DNA of 64,000 bases, taken from NCBI GenBank assembly GCA_963932465.1, contig OZ010798.1, positions 21,276,918-21,340,917 on the forward strand, given 5' to 3'. Numbering within the stretch: position 1 is the first letter of the stretch; each line of letters opens with the position of its first letter. The notes beneath the pieces were generated by a model. The model was given only the letters and a program-made list of their open reading frames with translations. It did no database searches and had not been told where the DNA came from. Both the position numbers and the translations under genes were made by a program. Source of the DNA: Maratus speciosus (lineage: Eukaryota; Arthropoda; Arachnida; Araneae; Salticidae). Below, piece by piece: positions 12,029-21,240 of the stretch.

Positions 12029-12083
<55 letters not shown>
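12029..12083. repeat. (AAT)n microsatellite
   Basis: Uninterrupted AAT triplets over about 54 bp, followed by AAAT repeats. Confidence 0.95.
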
Positions 12084-12090
<7 letters not shown>

Positions 12091-12212
12091 AATAAAAAAT
12101 AAAATGAAATAATCATTTAAAAATAATGAAATGCAAACAAAATATCGTAAAAAATTTCTTTCATAGGATTAGCAAGAGCGAGCGAGTCTTTTCGCATGAC
12201 TGAAGTAGCACC

Positions 12213-12739
12213 TTAACCCTTCACTGCACGATGTTTTCTATTTTTATGAAAAAATTATTTGAAATCTATATATCAGTCTAATAATGGGAAAAATATTTAA
12301 AAAATTTAATTTTAAATTTTCAACTAAAATTTGATATTTTAGGGCATGTATCCTGTATGCACAATTACGGTTTTAAAATATTCTTTAGCTATATTTTACA
12401 ACTAAATGAGCTTAAATTAATTATTTTTTTCTGCTTAACACTCTGCAACTTTTTTATATTAATATTTTTAAGTATTCAGCAAAAATAATGAAATTAATTT
12501 TTACCTTAATAGCTTAATAGCTTGATACCTTAATAGCTTTGATCTTTTTTTTTTTTCACAAATTCAAATTTTTTGTAAAATGCAGCCATCTCACACGGAC
12601 AGAATAAATGTTATTACATTCTTTGGACTGTTCTTGATCAGGGATAGAAATTATATTGGCCAAATTCATGGCACATAATAAGAATTACAGTGTTTTTAGG
12701 TACGTGCCAGATGTGGAACGTGGTGCAGTGAAGGGTAAA
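12213..12739. mobile_element. piggyBac-type MITE (CCCTTCACTGCACG ends)
   Basis: Left end TTAA|CCCTTCACTGCACGATG; right end GTGGTGCAGTGAAGGG followed by TAAA, a one-base decay of TTAA. A TTAA target and a CCCTT start match the piggyBac superfamily. The ~525-bp interior shows no transposase. Confidence 0.75.
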
Positions 12740-14912
12740 AATCCAAGCTTTCAAAGCCTTGACACGCAGGATCTCGATGGGATACCGGAAAAAGACTTGG
12801 CTCGCATTTTTTAAGAATTGTACAGTGACTGTGAAAAGTGCATTTGTCTCAATAGGAATTTTTACTAATGAATGCAGGGTTCTCGCTGCCGCTCGCCATT
12901 GCGTCAAATCACGATAAAATGCTTCATTTGGCAAGTAAACGATTAATCAGATTCGCCAAATTGCGAGTTCTCAATTTTTGCTCTTTTTTGTGAGGGTGTT
13001 CGCCAAAGATACAGAAAAGTATTTCTCTATTGTCAGTTAATAACTATCTATGCGCCGGTAAAAGCTAAAACAAAATTACTCGTATCAAGCGCCAAATAGA
13101 GAAAAAATTTGCTGGAATGTGGCGTTTAAATTTGCCATTTACCGTTTTATTTATTAGTTGCATGCAAAGTATCAATGGCCGGTCATTTTTTTTCTATCGG
13201 TTAGATTCGAAATCTCATAGCAGCTTTTAGTTTATATTTTCACAACAGTAAATCGAAGATCGCTGTTTTGAATTTTTATGTAGACTCCTAAAAGAATTTC
13301 TGACATTTACTCGAACATTTACTCGCTTAGGAGACATTTAGAATGTACATATTTTTAAAAATTTCTGTAGCAGATAGCAAAATTTCTGTTTTATAAGCAA
13401 TTGATAAAAATTAGCTTATTTTAGAGCGTAATGAGAAAAAGGGATACAATAATGGGTCAAAGACGAATTTTTCAGTGTTCAGAATACATTCACAAGCTCA
13501 TATATATATATATATATGCATGATATTGGTAAGAATAACTATCAGTTTAAAATTTTTTTAATTCAAAATTTGTTTTTCTTTCCACAAAAGTTTTACATCT
13601 TTAGTTATAAGTAGTTGTTGTCTTTCGGGTAACTCTCTTGGTATCAGATCCAAAATATCCACTCTAAACGGTCTCTTTCAGAGCAATTTATGATGGATCA
13701 TTTGCCATAATCCAAAAATGAGCAATGCTCTTTCATTCCATATTTTATGAATAATGATAATGATATGATAACTTCATTCGTCTAAGATTAAAAAGAAATT
13801 GTGTGAATGTGACCAAAAGTAACAACTTTGGTTACAAATAAGGAGATAAACAACACTGTACTAGCGAACAAATCACTCGTAGAATAACTGCAAACGTGAT
13901 AAACATTTTGATAGAGCATTTTAGGGCGAAAGAAATTCCACGTCAAAGCAAGTTTGATATTTTATGGGTAAGTCGTTTCAAATTATAAATTCTTAAAAAC
14001 ACGACACGGAATTTTCACTTGTGCCCATGCGACATCGTCTTGCCACACGATATCGACATTTATTTCGCTAGTGACTATTTCTGTTACAAACTGTTTGCTT
14101 TTGTCTGGTGACACATATGTCATGACATGGACAATGAGAGACTTCCATTTGTCCATTTTTAATATTTTAGAATGTCTACACCATTCGATAGGCGACTGAA
14201 AATAAGCCAGTGCGGTCGACTGGCGCTCGGTGCCCGTCGTTATGGTGTTTTATTAAAAAGTGGTGGCATACAGGGTGTACAATTTTAATAGACTATATGA
14301 TTTTCTAAAAAATATTGGCTACCTTCCATTATCATCGAGCTGATGTTTTATTAAGTCTGTAACTCTTGTAAAAGAATTATTAATCGAGTATTCCTTATTT
14401 CTGCATTTGGATTGCTACGGATTGGACGAAACCTTTGACCACTATAATTCACATGACAATCGTAGCGAAAGACTGACACAAACGACTAATTTTTCTTAAT
14501 CTATTTCGTATGTCAAAATTTGAAATCAATAATATCAAGAAATGTACCCTCATAATTTTATATAAGGAAAAAAAAAGATTTTCTTGATAGGAAAATCTCT
14601 AAATTCAGCTACACTCAAAAATGAATCGAATTGGATATCTAGGGTAGCTTTAAAATGTTTATAAAATAAATTTTATGCATAACCCTTTCAGTTTCACATA
14701 TACATTATGTAAAATAATATTACATAGATTATGTTCACTGGTAACAACGATTAATCACTACTCAGCAGATGCCACAGAGATAGGCATTCTTCATGATACG
14801 AGGTCCTTGAGGTAATATCTTTATATCTGTGCGCTGATATTTCAAATCACCAAGATTCATTCAATACTTCACAAGGGAAGTGTGGACTTTAATTGCATCA
14901 ATTTAGCTAACA

Positions 14913-14946
<34 letters not shown>

Positions 14947-15337
14947 GGGATTGTCATTATGTTTAAGTAATATCTTCAGTGCGAAATTTCTTTTAAAAAA
15001 TGGGATTCCTTTTTTGCTGTAATTTGAACACCGAAAACACATATGTGCACGATTTCATATCGAATTTTAAATAAACAAAGTTTAATGAATCCATAACTAA
15101 ATGCGCTCTAGATCGCAGTTCTGCATTATGTTTCACATTTTCACCTTTCGTGGTAGAAGGTTAATGTATAAAAAAATGTTATACATTTTGAATTAATGTT
15201 ATTTGTACCACCATGGACTTCAAAAACTGTCAAAGCCCGTTATTGCATCATTTGCAAAGAATACAAAAAGAATTATTTTATAGTGCTATCGATATGGCAA
15301 TTTTTCATCATTAATACTTAATTACGAAACTTCAATT
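12740..15337. other. Intronic DNA with microsatellite and homopolymer tracts
   Basis: No exon supported. Visible items are (AT)n at about 13500-13518, a possible TIR end TACAGGGTGTACAATTTT at 14271, and a T tract at 14918-14943. Otherwise I see nothing beyond AT-rich intron of gene copy 2. Confidence 0.5.
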
Positions 15338-15384
15338 TATTATAGTAGCGGTTCCAAACCTTTACTGGTACACGACCCACTTCT

Positions 15385-15386
<2 letters not shown>

Positions 15387-15427
<41 letters not shown>
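15387..15427. repeat. Poly(A) tract
   Basis: About 40 consecutive A residues inside the hAT element. Its position directly after the left TIR region, rather than at an element 3' end, argues against a retroposon tail. Confidence 0.9.
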
Positions 15428-15429
<2 letters not shown>

Positions 15430-15951
15430 CATCGCGATTTACCCAAAGGAAGATATGCCTAATATCATTATGGAAAATATTGTATGATTTCTTTTAGCTA
15501 TCGGCTATATCTTATTCTACGAAAAAGGCAAATTTTCATATGAAGGATGCACTATAAACAAAATCAAGAATTGTTAAACCCAAATGTGTGTAAGTGGAAT
15601 AATAATTATAACAATACGCATATTACAAAGATAATCAATGAAAAGTACTTTAAACTATTATCAAAATGCAACTTTACAACAGTAAAATTTCAGGCACTGG
15701 TGTTCACCGATATGGGCTTCTGTAGGGTTAAAACTGGTTCATAAACGCAGTTTGTTTGTGTACTTGTTTTACAAAAATAGAAAAATAGAAAAAGCACGTT
15801 CACGCAAGTAAGTCGTGTTGATCATACAACCCTCAAAGGCCTCAAAGCTGATTCAGATATTTCTGGTATTTGTCTCGTAAATTCATCAAGAATGAAATTA
15901 AGGATTTTTCCTTGAAAACTGTCTTCAAAGAGAAACGGCAAGATAGGTCAA

Positions 15952-16398
15952 TTAAGACTGTTCTCAACTGCTCTGCTCAACAAGCGCAAATGTTTTGACA
16001 CATTTGCAAATTCATTTATTTTTTACGAAAAGATATAAAATTTGAAGGCCTGACTAAGGAAGCGATTTGGAATCGAACTGTGTTTTCCATTTTCTGATCC
16101 ATCCATTACCTATTGAGTTATAAACGATTTTGATCAAGTGGCAAAGACGTTTTTCACCCTTTCTTGAGTGGTTATTATTCTTTCGCGCGAAAATTCGGTT
16201 CAAAACAACCACTTTGATAATTTTTTTCTGAAAAATCAAATTTGTATTTGCAAAAAAAAAAAAAAATAAAAATGGAAAACATAGTTCCATGACAAAGTTC
16301 CTGAACAACAACACTTGCTAATTTCACGCATTTCCGAACAAAAATAAATTAAAATTTATGTCATAAAGTTGCTCTTTAGGATTTGAGAACAGCTTTAA
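15952..16398 (-). mobile_element. TTAA MITE family A, copy 2 (nested in hAT)
   Basis: TTAA at 15952-15955 and 16395-16398, with TIRs GACTGTTCTCAA and TTGAGAACAGCT. Inverted relative to the family orientation used here (AGAAAAAAATTATCAAAGTG core on the minus strand). It entered after the hAT element was in place, because the hAT ends flank it. Confidence 0.85.
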
Positions 16399-16748
16399 GG
16401 AGTTTTCTTTAGTTTTTGAAAATTTAAGGCTTTTCAAATGTTCTTCTCCAAAAGGATTTCTAATCCACAAGCTTGCGAGCAGGAGTCCAGGGTGCTATAA
16501 TGACTGCACGACTGCTGCCATATCTCACAACGAGTCATAGCATAATACCGACTAACCTTTTAAGAAAAAACAGTTTTCTCACGAAATTTTAGTTTAAGGT
16601 AATAGCTTTGATGATCATTGAAACTGCAAAATGTTGTATTTTGATATTTTTTAAACAAATGAATTAAAAGATATATTTTTCAGGCCAACCCACGAGTGGA
16701 GTTCGCGACCCATAGGTTGAGAACCGCTATATTATAGAAAATACTTAC

Positions 16749-16798
16749 CTCATTTGAGATTCTTGATCGTAAAAATTGAGAACTTCATCAGTGGAAGC
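16749..16798 (-). CDS. Exon A of gene copy 2
   Basis: Small 50-bp internal exon. On the minus strand the acceptor is TATGGTTAG and the donor is ATGAG|GTAAGT. Only one frame is open. It starts in phase 0 (matching the end of the exon at 20713-20880) and ends in phase 2 (matching exon B). It encodes about 16 residues, ASTDEVLNFYDQESQM, plus a split Arg codon. The copy 1 counterpart at 62922-62971 has identical length and splice positions but keeps only about 5 of 16 residues (ending ES-M). That is more divergence than the neighbouring intron seems to show. No function can be assigned. Confidence 0.8.
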
Positions 16799-16900
16799 CT
16801 AACCATAGAAAAGAGAAAAAACGCCAGTCAATAATACAAGAATAGCAACTTCTGAAAGACATATAAATAATGTAATAATACCTGTTTCAAAATTAATAGT

Positions 16901-17324
16901 TTAAGGGTGTATTCCAATCCAGACTGCTTATTTTCTGATTCATTTTTGAATTCTTTTTTGCTCTCAAAAGCATCAAACTGGGAAATTCTCTTATTTATAA
17001 ACTACATAATGTGCCGTGCTTCTCGATTTTTTGATAAATGCAAAAAATATTGTAAAATATACTGGCAAAGTTGACGTTTTGAACAGAATTTCCCGAAGCG
17101 GGAGATCTGGGAATGAAAAAAATGGTCATGCTGAGAAAATAATTGTTTAAAACTCAAATTCTAATCAATTGAGCAAAAAATGAAATCACACGGCCTCTTA
17201 TATGTATCTTCAAAAATCACCTCAGCAAGTTTCATGCTTTTGCTTTTAAAAATGAGTCTGAAAATGTATCAGAAAAATTCGAGCTGTTGAAGGTGGAAAA
17301 ATATTTTTTCGAATACACCCTTAA
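16901..17324 (+). mobile_element. TTAA MITE family B, copy 1
   Basis: TTAA on both sides, TIRs GGGTGTATTC and GAATACACCC. The interior contains CTGGCAAAGTTGACGTTTTG, a core related to family A. In gene copy 1 the same intron position reads ATACATTAACGG (TTAA at 63074-63077) with no insertion. This gives an empty site and confirms TTAA as the target duplication. Confidence 0.9.
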
Positions 17325-19667
17325 CGTCATGCTATTTAGATTTCTATTTAAGGCGGTACTTAGAGAAAATATTTTCGCTTCTCAACATTGCGGATGTTTT
17401 CGGAAGCATTTATGAAATCGTTTTTATATTTAACACTATTAAATTCGCAGGCAGGACTAATAAAGTGCTTTAAAGGAAGACTGTAAAAGAAATCGAACTG
17501 TGTTTTGCGTTTTCCGATAACTTTATTACTTTATTAGGAAGAATCGACTGACCCTACATTTCACTGAATCCCATGCAATAATAAACGCTGAATGAAAAAA
17601 ATCATTAAACTTGTGTATTTTTCCACTACTTATGTGGAGACAGGAAACATAATATCAGATTACACGCTCAGAAATACTTTCTTCAATTCATGGAAATATT
17701 CCTGGCAGCACTGCTGCCGGTATATATCCGAGAATTGTAGAAATTTCCGTAATCTGAAAAATGAAGTTTAAAAAACAAGTAATATAAAAATTTTGTTTTT
17801 AAAGTCAATTCCTACTTAGGTCATCAAAGAAAAATTTAATAGAATCCCTTAAGCTAAAATGAAGATATGGGTTTCTTCAAATGGGGCATTGGTAAAGTTT
17901 GTTAAATTTCTTTTTACAGAAAGTTCGAAAAAATAAAATTAATTGCGGGAACATTTCGTTGTTACGAAATAATGGTTGGTATTTTAACATTTATAGAATA
18001 ACAAAGGACAAAAATTATTACATAGTAGATATACTTTTAATAAGACATAATTCGATTCTTAGATGGAAAATGTGAATATTATAGTTTTAATTATATTCGA
18101 GAAGAAGTGTGTACTTTTTTTTAACAAAATCGATTTTTTTAACTTGATTGAACAACTCTATATTTTTAAATGTGTTCGTTTAGGCTATATTTTACGTGCG
18201 AATAATTTTTTTAGTACTCTAAAAAATAAATTGAGAATAAGTTTAAATGAATGAGAAAATTGGTACTTTATTTCAATGCGAATGCATTATTTTTTTTTCT
18301 TGTTTGTTTTTAAATAAATCAGAGATTGTAATTTATTGAATTTTCGCGTTTTTCATTAAAAAAAAAAAAAATCGAACTTTGGTATTAACACAGCCAATAC
18401 GCATGCGTGCATGTAACAAAATGAATTTTCTCCTCTTTTTCAGACTTCCGGGAAAAATTAACAGAGAAAGCGTGTTTTCTAGGAGTACGGAAATTTTTTG
18501 TTTAAAAATGGCGAATAATTTAGTGTATAAAGACGAATTTTGTTGGCAGTGTAGTGTCCTTATTTAGGTTCATTATAAGCGTATGTGCTTTACTTTGTGC
18601 CTAAGCGAGATGCCTAAAATGCCCAAAAAAGGAGGAGAATTGGAAATATTGGTGACTTATGGGCAAATATCTCCCATCATGGATGTCTTAAAAAATAGAT
18701 TATTCCTCGTTCAAAAAACGCAAATGGTTTCTGAAGTATTTAAGTCATTTTCGTATGTAAAAAAATGAAATATACATAGACATGTTGAAATATATTTTAA
18801 TCGAACAGCTTTTTTTTTTTTTTTTTTTTTTTTTTTCCGATAAATGCGATAGTTTTAAATTACAATCGATTGCGCCAGTTACGACTCTTCAGCAATTGCC
18901 ACATATCGAAAATCGGTTGAAAAATGAACTAAAACCACATTTTCTTAAATATCTTTTGCCTTTGTGAAAAACAAAAAGGCCCATTCGCTTTCTGAATATC
19001 TGAAAAATATTATGGAACATTTTATCTAATTAAGCATAAAATTGAGAGCCTCAATGTGTTGGAAAATTCACAGTTTGAATTTCTAAACAGTGAAAGGGCT
19101 TTAATGGCAGAACTAAATGGCATGCTGATTTTTGCATTACTTATGTTCTTTTTAAAATCGAGAAAAATAATTTAAAAGCAAAAGTTTATTAGTACTTCAT
19201 TGATACCTAGCCCAACCAATACATTTTTTTTAATAGATATATTTTAATTATTATTACATTCTGAAAATTTTGCAATCGTCGGTAACTCGAAAGATGTACG
19301 ACATATTTTCTTGCTAGATGAGGATACATATCTCTTTCTTTACACCGTACAAACTCTAATTCAGCTTATTTTCTACTTTAAAGTACTAAAGTACTACTTT
19401 AAAGTACCTCGAAAATTTTTGGGATTTTACAGATTTACAAAAAATTGTGCTAGTAACCAGTTATTTTTTTAATTAACAAATAATATCTTAAATTTCATTA
19501 CGCAAGATATTTATATAATATCGCACTTCTTTTTGTATAAGAAACATTTACATTAATAGCTTCGACTTAAAATGGATCATTTCTGCCAATGACAGAACGA
19601 TTACGATAAAAACATCACCATCTTAAAATGTACAAAATACAACCGTGCCATAGAAAAAGCAACTCAC
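17325..19667. other. Intron of gene copy 2, first intron
   Basis: The first part (17325-17480) is homologous to 63095-63250 of copy 1. Further left-to-right there are a T tract at about 18811-18836 and short unsupported ORFs. I see no exon here. Confidence 0.5.
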
Positions 19668-19695
19668 CTAGCCATCATCAATATGATGAGAGACG
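19668..19695 (-). pseudogene. Decayed duplicate of first coding exon
   Basis: The region 19400-19800 repeats the layout of 20560-20880. A shared TTCGACTTAAAATGGATCAT-type block is followed, on the minus strand, by an acceptor-like ATGTTTAG and a 28-bp segment ending at a GTGAGT donor. Read in the frame used by the real exon it gives MFSVSHHIDDG and then a TAG stop directly at the donor, so it cannot join exon A in frame. It is best explained as a duplicated and degraded copy of the first exon. An alternative, non-coding 5' exon cannot be excluded. Confidence 0.45.
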
Positions 19696-19921
19696 CTAAA
19701 CATTGAAATATGAAAAAACTGCACATGCAGTCAAACGAAACTAGGGAAAAATAAGTTTCTAGTAACGATTAGTATAATAAAAGCATTATTGTAACCTTGT
19801 AATTCTGTAAGTCTTGGTGAAACAACATGCGTAAGGCTAATGTCAGATGAGTGTCCATTTGCACGCTTTTTGTTTCAACCTGTAAAAGAAACCCATGCTA
19901 GCGAATAAGCAAGGCATCTGT

Positions 19922-19950
19922 GGACAAAAAAAAAAAAAAAAAAAAAAAAA
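19922..19950. repeat. Poly(A) tract
   Basis: Run of about 28 A residues. Confidence 0.9.
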
Positions 19951-20157
19951 GCGTGCAAATAAACGCTCGTCTCACTCTAGCTTAATCATGGAATTTATCA
20001 ATAGGGATTCAGTTTCGAATAAAAAGTGACCACTTACAGTCGATTTCGCTTAATAAATTTAATATAGCTTGATGTTTTATATAATATACACTAGATTAAT
20101 TTTAACGCAACTATTCTAATTGGTAAATAAATCATATGAGATGCAAATTTCCAACTG

Positions 20158-20236
20158 GCCGAAAAATGTCCGGACTAGGATTCGAACGAAGGGATCTCTT
20201 GGCTGCAGCCGCCCATGTTCGGTCATCTGAACTATT
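20158..20236 (-). pseudogene. tRNA-like sequence, left arm
   Basis: On the minus strand it reads CCCGAAATAGTTCAGATGAC (D-arm/A-box-like), then a variable middle, then CGTTCGAATCCTAGTCCGG (T-arm/B-box-like). The acceptor and T stems have mismatches, so it is not a functional tRNA. It could still act as an internal pol III promoter of a SINE. Confidence 0.5.
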
Positions 20237-20454
20237 TCGGGAGAATCTGGTGGATCTAATTCACCCAGTTAACCTTATTGATTATAGCATCTGGTCTGAA
20301 ATCTGAATCAGTTCAACAGAATAAATCGTAGGTAATAGAACTCCAGAAGACGCGGGATAAGTAATTACACTGCATTAAATTTCATTGATTCAGGTATCAG
20401 ACCAGATATTATAATCAATAAGGTTAGCTGAGTGAATTAGATCCACCAGATTCG

Positions 20455-20528
20455 TCCGGGTCATCTCAGATGGCAGAGCTCGCAGCTTCAACCAAGATAT
20501 CCTGGTTCGAATCCTAGTCCAGACAGTT
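20455..20528 (+). pseudogene. tRNA-like sequence, right arm
   Basis: GTCCGGG at the 5' side pairs with TCCAGAC at the 3' side with one mismatch and one G-U pair. It has a D-arm-like TCATCTCAGATGGCAGAGC and a T-loop GGTTCGAATCC. The T stem is broken, so it is a degenerate tRNA or tRNA-derived SINE head, inverted relative to the left-arm copy. Confidence 0.55.
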
Positions 20529-20712
20529 TCCAACCAGTTGAAAATTTACATCTCATATGTTTTATATAATATCGCACTTTTCTGCATATAAAAAACATTT
20601 ACATTTGAAACGGCAGCAGAAAATTGATCATTTCTACCAATGACTCCACGAATAAGGAAACTGTCGTAACACAAGAAAGGAAATGCACGTAACACAAAAT
20701 TATTTCTCTTAC

Positions 20713-20880
20713 CTCAGTATATAACTCTTCCGTAGAAGAAAATTCTTCACTAAACATCATAATTAAGATGAATATCAAAAACTTTAATAGACTAGATAAA
20801 ATCTTTGCTATCAAAGAAAAGCCAGAATATAGACTGAGGAAAATATTTCTCCAAGAACGATTGTTACAATTGTTAACCAT
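20713..20880 (-). CDS. First coding exon of gene copy 2 (hydrophobic N-terminus)
   Basis: An open frame of 56 codons starts at an ATG (20880) in good animal context, CAACAATGG, and ends at the donor ACTGAG|GTAAGA in phase 0. It joins exon A (16749-16798) in frame. The N-terminal part has Arg residues followed by a ~28-residue hydrophobic stretch ending LLKFLIFILIMMFS, then the acidic EEFSSTEELYTE. This looks like a signal peptide or signal anchor, so the product is probably secreted or membrane-attached. An internal acceptor-like TGATGTTTAG could instead start a shorter 37-bp exon with the same frame (20713-20749). The open hydrophobic extension favours the longer form but does not prove it. 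Copy 1's equivalent should lie just beyond 64000. Confidence 0.65.
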
Positions 20881-21240
20881 TGTTGCCGATAATATGTTGT
20901 TTTTACAACTTCAATGAAACATTATTGTTAACGCAACAATGGACCCATCTCTTGAAAATTGGCATGGGGCAAAATCAAATAAAGCGATGAATTATAACAA
21001 TTATTATTTTTTATCAATATTACATATTTTCGAACTAAAACAACAATTAACTTTAAAAATGAACTCTAGCATTAAGCTCTAACAATTTATGCGCATTTAT
21101 ACCAAAATGCGTTTGTTTTACATACTCTCGAACTAAAACAATACTATGAATAATATTATGAAACAGTACTATAATACGGCACTGATGGACCGTGTACATT
21201 TTACGATGCATCAGCCCTGTATTATTTGGTGTTTTAACGC
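20881..21240 (-). promoter_or_regulatory. Presumed 5' flank of gene copy 2
   Basis: This lies directly upstream of the proposed start codon. The start context is favourable, but I see no convincing TATA box or initiator that I would defend. The extent is arbitrary. Confidence 0.25.

Larger units (their letters stand above)
15346..16729. mobile_element. Non-autonomous hAT element next to a splice donor
   Basis: Target duplication TATTATAG is exact at 15338-15345 and 16730-16737. The element starts TAGCGGTTCCAAACC and ends GGTTGAGAACCGCTA. It contains a ~41-bp A tract (15387-15427) and a nested family A MITE. Exon A of gene copy 2 ends at 16749, so the insertion lies only about 11 bp into the intron beyond the GT donor. 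The paralogous intron of copy 1 has the uninterrupted site (GAATTTATCATCGAAAAAAC near 62898-62917). Confidence 0.9.
20133..20559. mobile_element. Fold-back element with a tRNA-like sequence in each arm
   Basis: The ends are near-perfect inverted repeats: CATATGAGATGCAAATTT at the left and AAATTTACATCTCATATG at the right. The arms of about 190 bp (20133-20320 and 20370-20559) each carry a tRNA-like block with a B-box-type GTTCGAATCC. The centre is unique. It separates the decayed exon copy (19668) from the working first exon (20713). It may be two head-to-head tRNA-derived SINE fragments or a true fold-back DNA element. Confidence 0.75.

Noticed and set aside
15387..15427. Poly(A) tract considered as a retroposon tail
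   Set aside because: It lies just inside the hAT left TIR, not next to a target duplication of its own.
20158..20528. Two tRNA-like sequences considered as real tRNA genes
   Set aside because: Stem mismatches in acceptor and T arms, and their position in a fold-back element, argue for degenerate tRNA-derived repeats.
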